Of a stretch of 12,280 bases of DNA, positions 1-7,415 are shown piece by piece. Both the position numbers and the translations under genes were made by a program. The notes under the pieces were generated by a model, which saw only the letters and a program-made list of their open reading frames with translations, was not told the DNA's origin and did not search any database. The stretch spans positions 1-12,280 of the forward strand of contig DDUQ01000014.1 of the NCBI GenBank assembly GCA_002344885.1. The letters run 5' to 3'. Position 1 is the first letter of the stretch; every line of letters begins with the position of its first letter. Source of the DNA: Comamonadaceae bacterium UBA2334 (GTDB lineage Bacteria; Pseudomonadota; Gammaproteobacteria; Burkholderiales; Burkholderiaceae_C).

Positions 1-1185
1 CACCACGACCATGCCTTCACCCACATGCTCGATCACCTGCCGGTAACGTTCTTCCGAACGGTGCAAGGCTTCGGTGGTGCGGCGCTGATCGGTGATGTCG
101 GAGAAGAACGTCAATGTCGACACCCCACCGTCCCAAGGTACCAGGGTGACACCGATGTCGATCCATTTGATGCGGCCATCGGGCATCAGCAGGCGGATGT
201 CGTACTGTTTCGGCACCGCTTCACCCGCGAGGCGCTTGCGGCGTCGCTCCTGCACCATGCCCAAGTCTTCGGGGTGAATGCGCTCCAGGTAGCCCCGTGC
301 CAGCATGTCTTGCAGGGGCATTTCCATGACTTCGCACGCGCGGGCGTTCGCGAACACGAACTGGTCGTTTTTGACGACCACCATGCCCTGGCCGACGTGT
401 TCAATCACCAGGCGGTAGCGTTCCTCCGACCGGTGGAGCGCTTCAATCATGTGGCGCTGCTGGGTGTGGTCGGCGAAGAAGGTGAGGGTGGCGGGCTGGC
501 CCTCCCATTCGGCCATGCTGGAGTGGGTGTTCAGCCAGTGCTCGGAGCCATCTGGCCAGACGATGCGGAACTCGGTCTGCACATCAATCTGGTTGCCGCC
601 GTCCCGGGCTTGCAGGCGCTCGGCCACCATGGCCCTGTCTTCCGGGTGGATGACCGCCAGCGCGTGCATGTTCTCCAGCTCTTCTGGCGTGCGCCCCAGC
701 AGGGCCGCCGCTTGCGGGTTGGCAAAGATCACGTGCCCCTTTTGGATCACCATCATGCCTTCGCCCAGTTGCTGCACCACCGTGCGGTAGCGCTTTTCGG
801 AGGCCTGCAGCGCCATCAGGGTGCTGCGCTGGTCGGTGACGTCGGTGAAGAAGGTCATGGTGGCCGGACGGCCTTCCCACGTCAGGGCCGAGGCGCGGGT
901 GGACATCCACCGCACCTGACCGGTGCCGGTGACGCACCGGAGTTCATACCGGTCCGGCACAGCTTCACCAAGCTGGCGGCGGCGTTGTCGGTCAGCCACC
1001 AGCGCGTGGTCGTCCGGATGCACCCAGGCCAGGAATGCCTGCCCGACCATCGCCGAGGCTGGGCGTTCGAGCAATTCGGCCGCACGCGGGTTGACGTACA
1101 CAGTGACACCGTCCTGGATCACGCCCATGCCCTCGCCCAGGTTCTCAACGACCTGTCGGTAGCGTTCGGCATTCAGTTCCAGGGC
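1..1185 (-). repeat. Tandem coding repeat of PAS units, 372-bp period
   Basis: Within the diguanylate cyclase gene, the segments 814-1185, 442-813 and 70-441 each encode a 124-residue PAS unit, and 1-69 begins a fourth. Each unit opens with a helical linker of the type AL...(S/N)(E)(E/K)RYR, has LGEGM or a variant near residue 16, HP(D/E)D near 56 and TFF(x)D(x)T(x)QR near 111-120. There is no insertion or deletion between the three complete units by direct count. The first 23 residues of units three and four are identical at 21 positions, while their DNA differs at 18 of 69 bases, mostly silent. Confidence 0.9.
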
Positions 1186-2979
1186 CTGTTGGGTCAGCTT
1201 GCGTTCAGTGTTGTCCCGCATGAACGCGCCGAACGACACCAGTTCGCCTTGGTGGATCGGCCAGATGGACATGTCTGCCGGCAACCGGGAGCCGTCCTTG
1301 CGCAGCGACTCGACTTGGACCGGGCGTGTCAGCATCGTCGACGTGCGCTCGCGCAAAAAGCGCTGCAAACCCGCGCGGTGACGTTCCCGGTGCTCGGGCG
1401 GCACCAGCACGTCTGCCACCTGTTTGCCCAGAACTTCGTGTTGCTTCCAGCCCAGCAGACGCTCGGCACCTTTGTTCCACTCGGTGATGTGTCCGTTCGT
1501 GTCCATGACCAGGACTGCGTCGGGAGCAGAGTTCAGCAACTGTTCCAGGTGTTGTTCGCGCTGGCTCAAGCGTTGCAACTCGGCGAGCAATGCACGGGTG
1601 TCCAAAGCTGGACTGGCCGTGGCCAGCGTGACGGGCCTCGGGGCCTGTGTGCCTGCCGAGTCGGGCGAGTCGGTATGGGCGGTCACACGGTTTCGGCCGC
1701 TGCCTTTGGCCCGGTAGAGGGCGGCATCGGCTGCCAGCACCAGCTCCCTGGGTGTGACGCCGTCGGTGGGCAGCGATGCCAGACCGAAACTGGCGGTGAC
1801 GGCCTCCAGGCCAGGCACGTCCGGCCACGGCAGGGTTTGAATCTCGGTCCGCAGTTTGTCCGCAAACTGCGCCATCTGCTGTTGGTCGGACCCCGGACAT
1901 AACAGCAGAAACTCTTCGCCACCCCAGCGGAACACACTGTCCGAGGAACGGATGCAATCGCTGACCTTGGCGGATACCTTCGACAACACCCTGTCTCCGG
2001 CCAGGTGTCCCAACTGGTCATTGATGTGCTTGAAATGGTCCAGGTCAAACAGGCAGACGCCCAGCGGAATGCCCAGGCGCAGGCAGGTCTGCACCAGGTT
2101 CTCGAGCGTATGTTCGCTTTCCCGGCGGTTGCGCAGACCCGTCAGGGCATCGTGGGAAGCGTGGCGCTGCAGTTGCAGCTCCAGCGTTTTGCGGTCGGTG
2201 ATGTTCTGCACCATGCCAACCATGCGCACGGGGTTGCCGTCGGCGTCGCGCTGGCACATGCGTCCCCGGTCGTGCACCCAGATGAAGTGGCCGTTGCGGT
2301 TCCTGAGCCGGTATTCCGCCTCGTACCGCTCACGCAGTCCTTGGATGTGCTGGTTGATGGCCTGGAAAACCGAGGCGGCATCGTCCGGGTGAACCGCTGT
2401 GGTCCAGGTTTCGACGGTGGGTGCCATCTCGTGCGGGCCGTAGCCCAGCATGCGCTTGAGTTGAGGGCTGAAGCTCACCTCGCCGCTGGGCAGGTGCCAG
2501 TCCCAGATGCCGTCCGACGCTTCGTTCAGCGCGAAACGGACGTGTTCATCGCGGGAATGCTGGTCGGCCTCCAGCGCCATACGCTGTGTCACGTCGCGTG
2601 CAACCGACAGGAACCACTGTGCGCCACCGGCGTCGAAGGTGCGGGTCAGCACCTCGACGCTGATTTCGTGGCCCAACCTGTGCCGGTGCCGACCCACAAA
2701 CACATAAGGGTTGGTTTTCCGGATTTCGCTGGCGATGTCCTGCCAGGCGGGCAGGCCGGTCACGTCCTTCTGCAGGCTCAGGACCGAATGCCCCAGGATT
2801 TCGTCTGCCTGGTAGCCCAGGCTCTCATACCCTGCCCGGTTGCACCAGACGATGCCCGAGGTGAGCGGGTCGATCAGGTAGACACTGTCTGCCACTGCAT
2901 CGAACAGGGTGGCCAGGTCGATGCCGGACGGCGCGGTGGGTGGGTTGGCAGGGTGCATGACGGCACAGTGTACGTTCAT
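1..2979 (-). CDS. Multi-PAS diguanylate cyclase (partial, 3' end beyond the left edge)
   Basis: Predicted cytoplasmic sensor that makes cyclic di-GMP from two GTP. Translation from ATG at 2979 is open for exactly 993 codons to base 1, with no stop. Domains: PAS about 20-135; PAS 145-265 with VHPDD and an ITDRK exit; GGDEF 270-432, with active-site GGEEF at 353-357 and the RxxD inhibitory site RSSD at 344-347, five residues before it; PAS 475-595; then three PAS units of 124 residues (599-722, 723-846, 847-970) and the start of a fourth (971-993). No signal peptide or membrane segment is visible, so input is probably a cytosolic ligand, redox state or partner. The start is uncertain: ATG 2958 is in frame seven codons later, and a TTG at 3000 follows a GGGGA stretch. 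No good ribosome site precedes 2979. It is transcribed divergently from tex. The unseen C-terminus could hold more PAS units or another output domain. Confidence 0.93.
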   Translation of the reverse strand, partial: MNVHCAVMHPANPPTAPSGIDLATLFDAVADSVYLIDPLTSGIVWCNRAGYESLGYQADEILGHSVLSLQKDVTGLPAWQDIASEIRKTNPYVFVGRHRHRLGHEISVEVLTRTFDAGGAQWFLSVARDVTQRMALEADQHSRDEHVRFALNEASDGIWDWHLPSGEVSFSPQLKRMLGYGPHEMAPTVETWTTAVHPDDAASVFQAINQHIQGLRERYEAEYRLRNRNGHFIWVHDRGRMCQRDADGNPVRMVGMVQNITDRKTLELQLQRHASHDALTGLRNRRESEHTLENLVQTCLRLGIPLGVCLFDLDHFKHINDQLGHLAGDRVLSKVSAKVSDCIRSSDSVFRWGGEEFLLLCPGSDQQQMAQFADKLRTEIQTLPWPDVPGLEAVTASFGLASLPTDGVTPRELVLAADAALYRAKGSGRNRVTAHTDSPDSAGTQAPRPVTLATASPALDTRALLAELQRLSQREQHLEQLLNSAPDAVLVMDTNGHITEWNKGAERLLGWKQHEVLGKQVADVLVPPEHRERHRAGLQRFLRERTSTMLTRPVQVESLRKDGSRLPADMSIWPIHQGELVSFGAFMRDNTERKLTQQALELNAERYRQVVENLGEGMGVIQDGVTVYVNPRAAELLERPASAMVGQAFLAWVHPDDHALVADRQRRRQLGEAVPDRYELRCVTGTGQVRWMSTRASALTWEGRPATMTFFTDVTDQRSTLMALQASEKRYRTVVQQLGEGMMVIQKGHVIFANPQAAALLGRTPEELENMHALAVIHPEDRAMVAERLQARDGGNQIDVQTEFRIVWPDGSEHWLNTHSSMAEWEGQPATLTFFADHTQQRHMIEALHRSEERYRLVIEHVGQGMVVVKNDQFVFANARACEVMEMPLQDMLARGYLERIHPEDLGMVQERRRKRLAGEAVPKQYDIRLLMPDGRIKWIDIGVTLVPWDGGVSTLTFFSDITDQRRTTEALHRSEERYRQVIEHVGEGMVVV

Positions 2980-3165
2980 TGAATCGCGTGGTCTGCGCAA
3001 GTTTCCCCACCTGGCACAGCGCTGGCAGATGGCTCGCCATGGGTGGTGTGGCACACTTTGCGCCCTTTGAACCGGCCCGGTCCCATGCTGAAGCGGGTCG
3101 GGGGCCGCCTGGCGGGGGTGCAGACACCCGTCGGGCGGACAGGCCTGAACGTGTTTTTGATCAAC
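2980..3165. promoter_or_regulatory. Divergent intergenic region between the diguanylate cyclase and tex
   Basis: This 186-bp spacer must hold the promoters of both genes. Visible structure: a GG-N10-GC element (TGGCACAGCGCTGGCA, 3012-3027, plus) resembling a sigma54 -24/-12 box with one mismatch in the -12 half; a perfect inverted repeat ATGGC-TC-GCCAT at 3029-3040; and a second one, GTGTG-G-CACAC, at 3046-3056. No convincing sigma70 -35/-10 pair is apparent in either direction. The inverted repeats could be operators, but they are short enough to arise by chance in GC-rich DNA. Confidence 0.35.
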
Positions 3166-5625
3166 ATGCAAAAAATCATCGCGCAAATCGCGCTGGAAAT
3201 CAAAGTGCAGCCGCGCCAGGTGTTGGCTGCGGTGGAATTGCTCGACGGCGGGGCCACCGTCCCGTTCATTGCCCGTTACCGGAAAGAGGTGACAGGCGGG
3301 CTGGATGACATTCAATTGCGAGAGCTGGAGGCCCGTCTGGGATATCTGCGTGAGCTGGAAGACCGCCGTGAAGCCGTGCTGAAAAGCATTGCCGAGCAGG
3401 GCAAGCTGACACCTGAGCTGCGCGCAGCAATAGAAGCCGCCCCCACGAAGCAGGAACTGGAAGACCTGTACCTGCCCTACAAGCCCAAGCGCCGCACCAA
3501 GGGCATGATGGCGCGCGAAGCAGGCATTGAGCCATTGGCTGACAAGCTGTTGGGCAACCCCGCGTTGGACCCTATGACTGAGGCGCTGGCGTTTGTGCGC
3601 CCCGTGGGTGACCCGGAGGGCACCGATTTTTCCACCACCCTGGCCGTGCTGGATGGTGTGCGCGACATCCTGTCCGAGCGCTGGGCCGAAGACGCCGGGC
3701 TGGTGCAAACCTTGCGCGAATGGCTGTGGGCCGAAGGCCTGCTGCAAAGCAAACTGGTGGAAGCCAAGGTGGGCAAGGAAGAAACCAACCCCGACGTGGC
3801 CAAGTTCCGTGATTACTTCGATTACGACGAGCCCATCGGCCGCGTGCCGTCGCACCGCGCGCTGGCGGTGTTCCGAGGCCGGTCGCTCGACATCCTGGAT
3901 GTGAAGCTGGTGGTGCCGGAGCCTGTCGTCAATCATGAACAAAAACAGGCCCCACCGCTTTCTGGTCAAGACAAGTCTGCTACAGCCAGAAAACCCGTGC
4001 TGCCGCCCAGCCTGGCCGAGGGCAAGATCGCGCTGCACCTGGGCTGGCGACACCAGGGCAGGGCGGCAGACGACCTGTTGCGCAAATGCGTGGCCTGGAC
4101 CTGGCGCGTGAAGCTGAGCCTGTCCACCGAGCGCGACCTGTTTGCGCGCCTGCGCGAAAGCGCCGAGGCCACGGCCATCAAGGTGTTTGCCGACAACCTG
4201 CGCGACCTGCTGCTGGCGGCCCCCGCCGGCCCCCGCGTGGTGATGGGGCTGGACCCCGGCATCCGTACCGGCGTGAAAGTGGCGGTGGTGGATGCCACCG
4301 GCAAACTGGTGGACACCGCCACGGTGTACCCGCATGAACCCCGCCGCGACTGGGACGGCAGCCTGCACACGCTGGTACGCCTGTGTGACAAACATGGCGT
4401 GAACCTGATCGCCATTGGCAACGGTACGGCCAGCCGCGAGACCGACAAACTGGCCGCAGAACTCATCAAGCTGATTGAAAAAGGCATTGCCGCCAGCGGT
4501 GACGGCAACCATCCGTGTAAAGGCATCCAGAAAGTGGTGGTCAGCGAAGCGGGGGCGTCTGTGTACAGCGCCAGCGAATACGCGTCGCAGGAAATGCCTG
4601 ATGTGGACGTGAGCCTGCGCGGCGCGGCCAGCATCGCACGCCGCCTGCAAGACCCACTGGCTGAACTGGTGAAGATCGACCCCAAGAGCATTGGCGTGGG
4701 TCAGTACCAGCATGACGTGAACCAGGGAGAACTCGCCCGCACGCTCGATGCCGTGGTGGAAGACTGTGTGAACGGTGTGGGTGTGGATCTGAACACCGCC
4801 AGCGTGCCGCTGTTGTCGCGTGTGTCGGGCCTGTCAACCACAGTCGCCAAAGCCGTGGTGCGCTGGCGCGAGAGCAACGGGGCCTTCCAGACCCGCAAGC
4901 AACTGCTGGACGTCAGCGGCCTGGGGGCCAAGACCTTCGAACAGAGTGCCGGGTTTTTGCGCATACGCGGCGGCAGCAACCCTCTGGACATGACCGGCGT
5001 GCACCCTGAAACCTACCCGGTGGTCGAGCAGATCCTGGTCAAAACGGGCAAACCCATCACCGAGGTCATGGGCCGCAGCGATGTGCTCAAAACCCTGAAA
5101 CCGGAGCTGTTTGCCAATGACCGGTTCGGCGTCATCACGGTGAAGGACATCCTGGGCGAACTGGAAAAGCCGGGCCGCGACCCGCGCCCCGATTTCCAGG
5201 TGGCCCGCTTCAACGACGGCGTGGAAGACATTGCCGACCTGAAGGAGGGCATGATTCTGGAGGGCACGGTCAGCAACGTGGCGCAGTTCGGTGCGTTCAT
5301 CGATCTGGGCGTTCACCAGGACGGGTTGGTGCATGTCAGCCAGTTGGCACACAAGTTTGTCAACGATGCCCGCGAGGTGGTCAAGACCGGCGACATCGTG
5401 CGCGTCAAGGTCATGGAGGTGGACGTGGCGCGCAAGCGCATCGGTCTGTCCATGAAGCTCGATGCCGCACCCCCACGCAATGGCGGCGAGCGCGGTGCGC
5501 CACGCGACAACCGTTTCGAGCCAGCCGGGCGGCACCAGCGAAGTGGCGGTCGGGACGCCGTTGCTGCGCCAGGTGCGTCGGCCATGGCTTCTGCCTTTGC
5601 CAAATTGCAAGGTTTCAAGCGCTGA
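3166..5625 (+). CDS. tex: Tex family RNA-binding transcription accessory protein
   Basis: Tex is a cytoplasmic nucleic-acid-binding protein related to eukaryotic Spt6, linked to transcription and toxin-gene expression. The 819-residue product has the full family layout: an N-terminal helical region with the hallmark VPFIARYRKE near residue 33; a YqgF/RNase-H-like domain starting near 358 (GLDPGIRTG, Asp363); helix-hairpin-helix repeats about 539-601 (VDLNTAS...GLGAKTFEQ); an S1 RNA-binding domain about 691-764 (EGTVSNVAQFGAFIDLG); and a basic, Gly/Arg-rich tail. ATG 3166 is chosen because MQKIIAQIALEI is the usual Tex N-terminus; the frame stays open upstream to 3043, but those 41 codons do not look like Tex. 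At about 819 residues it is longer than the usual 770-790, through a low-complexity insert at about 255-278 and a long tail. No clear ribosome site precedes the start. Confidence 0.97.
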   Translation: MQKIIAQIALEIKVQPRQVLAAVELLDGGATVPFIARYRKEVTGGLDDIQLRELEARLGYLRELEDRREAVLKSIAEQGKLTPELRAAIEAAPTKQELEDLYLPYKPKRRTKGMMAREAGIEPLADKLLGNPALDPMTEALAFVRPVGDPEGTDFSTTLAVLDGVRDILSERWAEDAGLVQTLREWLWAEGLLQSKLVEAKVGKEETNPDVAKFRDYFDYDEPIGRVPSHRALAVFRGRSLDILDVKLVVPEPVVNHEQKQAPPLSGQDKSATARKPVLPPSLAEGKIALHLGWRHQGRAADDLLRKCVAWTWRVKLSLSTERDLFARLRESAEATAIKVFADNLRDLLLAAPAGPRVVMGLDPGIRTGVKVAVVDATGKLVDTATVYPHEPRRDWDGSLHTLVRLCDKHGVNLIAIGNGTASRETDKLAAELIKLIEKGIAASGDGNHPCKGIQKVVVSEAGASVYSASEYASQEMPDVDVSLRGAASIARRLQDPLAELVKIDPKSIGVGQYQHDVNQGELARTLDAVVEDCVNGVGVDLNTASVPLLSRVSGLSTTVAKAVVRWRESNGAFQTRKQLLDVSGLGAKTFEQSAGFLRIRGGSNPLDMTGVHPETYPVVEQILVKTGKPITEVMGRSDVLKTLKPELFANDRFGVITVKDILGELEKPGRDPRPDFQVARFNDGVEDIADLKEGMILEGTVSNVAQFGAFIDLGVHQDGLVHVSQLAHKFVNDAREVVKTGDIVRVKVMEVDVARKRIGLSMKLDAAPPRNGGERGAPRDNRFEPAGRHQRSGGRDAVAAPGASAMASAFAKLQGFKR

Positions 5626-5634
5626 TCTGTCCGA

Positions 5635-5659
5635 ACCGGTGCGCCGGTCAGGTTGTTTT
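5635..5659 (+). terminator. Possible terminator after tex
   Basis: Ten bases after the tex stop there is a perfect 5-bp stem, ACCGG-TGCG-CCGGT (5635-5648), followed by CAGGTTGTTTT. The stem is short and the T tract interrupted, so it is a weak intrinsic terminator at best. It lies between tex and the first HDOD gene, which would then need its own promoter in the 75-bp gap. Confidence 0.35.
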
Positions 5660-5700
5660 AGGGTAAGGTGATGGTCTGAAACGCAGTCACTGAAATTGGT

Positions 5701-6534
5701 ATGTCGATGGAACTCGAACAACTTCTGGCCCATCCCCGCGCATTGCCCAGCATTCCGGAGGCGGTCTCGCACCTGATGACGGAGCTGGACAAGGATGACC
5801 CCGACATCCGTCGCATCGGTTCCCTGCTGGCCTCCGACCCGGCGCTGACCACCCGTGCGTTGCGCCTGGCCAACTCGAGTTTTTTCAATTTGCAGCGGCA
5901 GGTCGCCAGCGTGCAGGAAGCGGCTTCCATCATGGGCCTCAACCACGTACGCACCATGGTCACCGCGGCGGCGCTCGGCGGTGCCTTTCGCAAGGTGGAA
6001 GGCGTCAACCTGGAGCAGTTCTGGCGCTACAGCCTGAATGTGGCCAAAATTGCCCGTGCCCTTGCCCAGACCATGAAAGCGGATGCCGGTGCGGCATTCA
6101 CGGCCGGGCTGGTGCACGCTTTGGGTGACCTGGTGATGCACATGGGCATGCCCGATGACATCAGGCGGTTGGATTTTTCGGTGCCGCCGCTCGGCCTTGA
6201 CCGTGCGCGGGCCGAACAGGCCCAGTTTGGCTACACCTACGCCGACGTCAGTGCGGGGTTTGCCGTGCGGTGGAACTTCCCGGACCCGATTGTCAAAGCG
6301 TTGAAGTACCTGCACGCACCTTTTGAAGGCGAAACCTACGAATTGCTGGCCGGTGTCCTGCACATGGCCGTCTGGCGGGCGCGTGCGCAGGAGGTTCAAC
6401 TCGATGCCAACGGCCTCGCCGCCACCTACCCCGACATGGTTGGACTGGTGATGGGCCTGGACCTGGACACCCTGCTGGACAAAGACCCCGAAGACTGGAG
6501 CAGCAAAGGTGAACTGGGCGCTTTCCTCGATTGA
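5701..6534 (+). CDS. HDOD domain signalling protein (first of a tandem pair)
   Basis: HDOD proteins are non-catalytic relatives of HD phosphohydrolases and act as regulatory or scaffold modules in bacterial signalling, including stress and c-di-GMP responses. The 277-residue product is essentially a lone HDOD domain (about 14-208): LPSIPEAV near 15, LASDPALTTRALRLANSSFF at 43-62, and GLVHALGDL at 136-144, where an active HD protein would carry the metal-binding His-Asp pair, followed by HMGMP at 147-151. There is no receiver, GGDEF or EAL domain. A second in-frame ATG at 5707 matches the start of the paralogue (MELEQLLA against MKLEALLA) and may be the true start; neither has a good ribosome site. 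The paralogue follows 46 bp downstream, so the two are probably cotranscribed. The partner is unknown. Confidence 0.92.
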   Translation: MSMELEQLLAHPRALPSIPEAVSHLMTELDKDDPDIRRIGSLLASDPALTTRALRLANSSFFNLQRQVASVQEAASIMGLNHVRTMVTAAALGGAFRKVEGVNLEQFWRYSLNVAKIARALAQTMKADAGAAFTAGLVHALGDLVMHMGMPDDIRRLDFSVPPLGLDRARAEQAQFGYTYADVSAGFAVRWNFPDPIVKALKYLHAPFEGETYELLAGVLHMAVWRARAQEVQLDANGLAATYPDMVGLVMGLDLDTLLDKDPEDWSSKGELGAFLD

Positions 6535-6535
6535 T

Positions 6536-6551
6536 GGCGCAAGCCTTTTTT
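6536..6551 (+). terminator. Weak hairpin plus T6 tract between the HDOD genes
   Basis: Immediately after the first HDOD stop the sequence GGC-GCAA-GCC is followed by six T residues. The GNRA-type loop is stable but the stem is only three pairs, so at most partial attenuation is expected between the two HDOD genes. It could be chance. Confidence 0.2.
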
Positions 6552-6580
6552 CCTAATCAACGTCTGACTCTGCAAACGTC

Positions 6581-7402
6581 ATGAAACTCGAAGCCCTGTT
6601 GGCCCAACCCAAGGCCTTGCCGCCCGCCCCCAAAGTCGCCGGCAAGCTCATTGACACGCTCGACGACCCGGATGCCGATCTGGAGACGCTGGCCGAGTTG
6701 ATCGAAACCGATCCGGTCCTGACCGCCAAGATCATCCGGCAGGCCAATTCGGCCTTTTTTGGCTTGCTGCGTTCGGTCAACCATCCGCGCGAAGCCATTT
6801 CCATGTTGGGGCTGGTCAAGGTTCGCGCCATGGCACTGGCCGCGTTGCTGCAGGAGGGGTTTCACCATGCGCCGGGCATAGACCTCGACACCTTCTGGCG
6901 CTACAGCCTGACCACGGCCAACATGGCACGGTATGTGGCGGCCCCTCTGGGTGTGGACGACAGCTCGGTCTACACCGCAGGTCTCATCCACGGTATCGGC
7001 GAATTGATGATGCATGTGGGCATGCCGGAAGCGATGGCTTCGGTCAACGAACGGGTGTCGCCGTTCGATCTGCGTCGTGCGCAGACCGAAACAGCCGCCT
7101 TTGGCTACAACTATGCCCAGGTGGGTGCTGCTCTGGCACGTGAATGGCGTTTCCCCAAACGCATGGTGGCCGGTCTGGAGAACCATTTGCATCCGTTCGA
7201 CAACGAGAACATCGAGCCCATTGCGGCCGTGGTGCACCTGGCGGCGTGGCGCTCGCGGGTGGAGTTTTCCGACATCAAGCTCAGTGCGCTCATCGGCTCA
7301 TACCCCGATGCCGTCGGCATAGCGCTGGGCGTGGACCCCGATGCCATCATGAGCGACAGCATTCCTGCGCTGCAACATGCACGTGAGGGCTTCAGCGGAT
7401 GA
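6581..7402 (+). CDS. HDOD domain signalling protein (second of a tandem pair)
   Basis: This 273-residue paralogue of the preceding gene aligns with it end to end: MKLEALLAQPKALP at the start, IETDPVLTAKIIRQANSAFF at 41-60, FWRYSL at 105-110 (identical in both), AGLIHGIGELMMHVGMP at 133-149, FGYNYAQVG at 174-182 and YPDAVGIALGVD at 241-252. As in the first copy, GLIHGIGEL lacks the His-Asp pair of catalytic HD domains, so enzyme activity is not expected. The DNA has diverged except for short stretches, indicating an old duplication. No clear ribosome site precedes ATG 6581. The phospholipase gene begins 13 bp after the stop, or overlaps by 26 bp if its earlier ATG is used, suggesting translational coupling. 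A regulatory role is inferred from the family; no target can be named from sequence. Confidence 0.92.
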   Translation: MKLEALLAQPKALPPAPKVAGKLIDTLDDPDADLETLAELIETDPVLTAKIIRQANSAFFGLLRSVNHPREAISMLGLVKVRAMALAALLQEGFHHAPGIDLDTFWRYSLTTANMARYVAAPLGVDDSSVYTAGLIHGIGELMMHVGMPEAMASVNERVSPFDLRRAQTETAAFGYNYAQVGAALAREWRFPKRMVAGLENHLHPFDNENIEPIAAVVHLAAWRSRVEFSDIKLSALIGSYPDAVGIALGVDPDAIMSDSIPALQHAREGFSG

Positions 7403-7415
7403 CGGTCTGCCAGCC

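Noticed and set aside
25..1902. Long plus-strand open frame (625 codons) opposite the cyclase gene
   Set aside because: It is antisense to the continuous PAS/GGDEF frame, whose motifs are unmistakable. Its His/Gln/Val-rich product has no recognisable domain; long antisense frames are common in GC-rich DNA.
2005..2982. Plus-strand open frame of 325 codons opposite the N-terminal part of the cyclase
   Set aside because: Antisense shadow with the same composition bias and no domain signature.
3049..3061. Second sigma54-like box TGGCAC...TTGC
   Set aside because: Only three bases separate the two halves instead of five, so the GG/GC spacing is wrong.
3043..3165. N-terminal extension of Tex from GTG 3043
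   Set aside because: The 41 extra residues do not resemble Tex, whose conserved start MQKIIAQIA is at 3166, and they cover the putative regulatory sequences.
4834..6399. Minus-strand open frame of 521 codons
   Set aside because: It runs antisense across the end of tex, the intergenic gap and most of the first HDOD gene, all of which encode recognised proteins on the plus strand.
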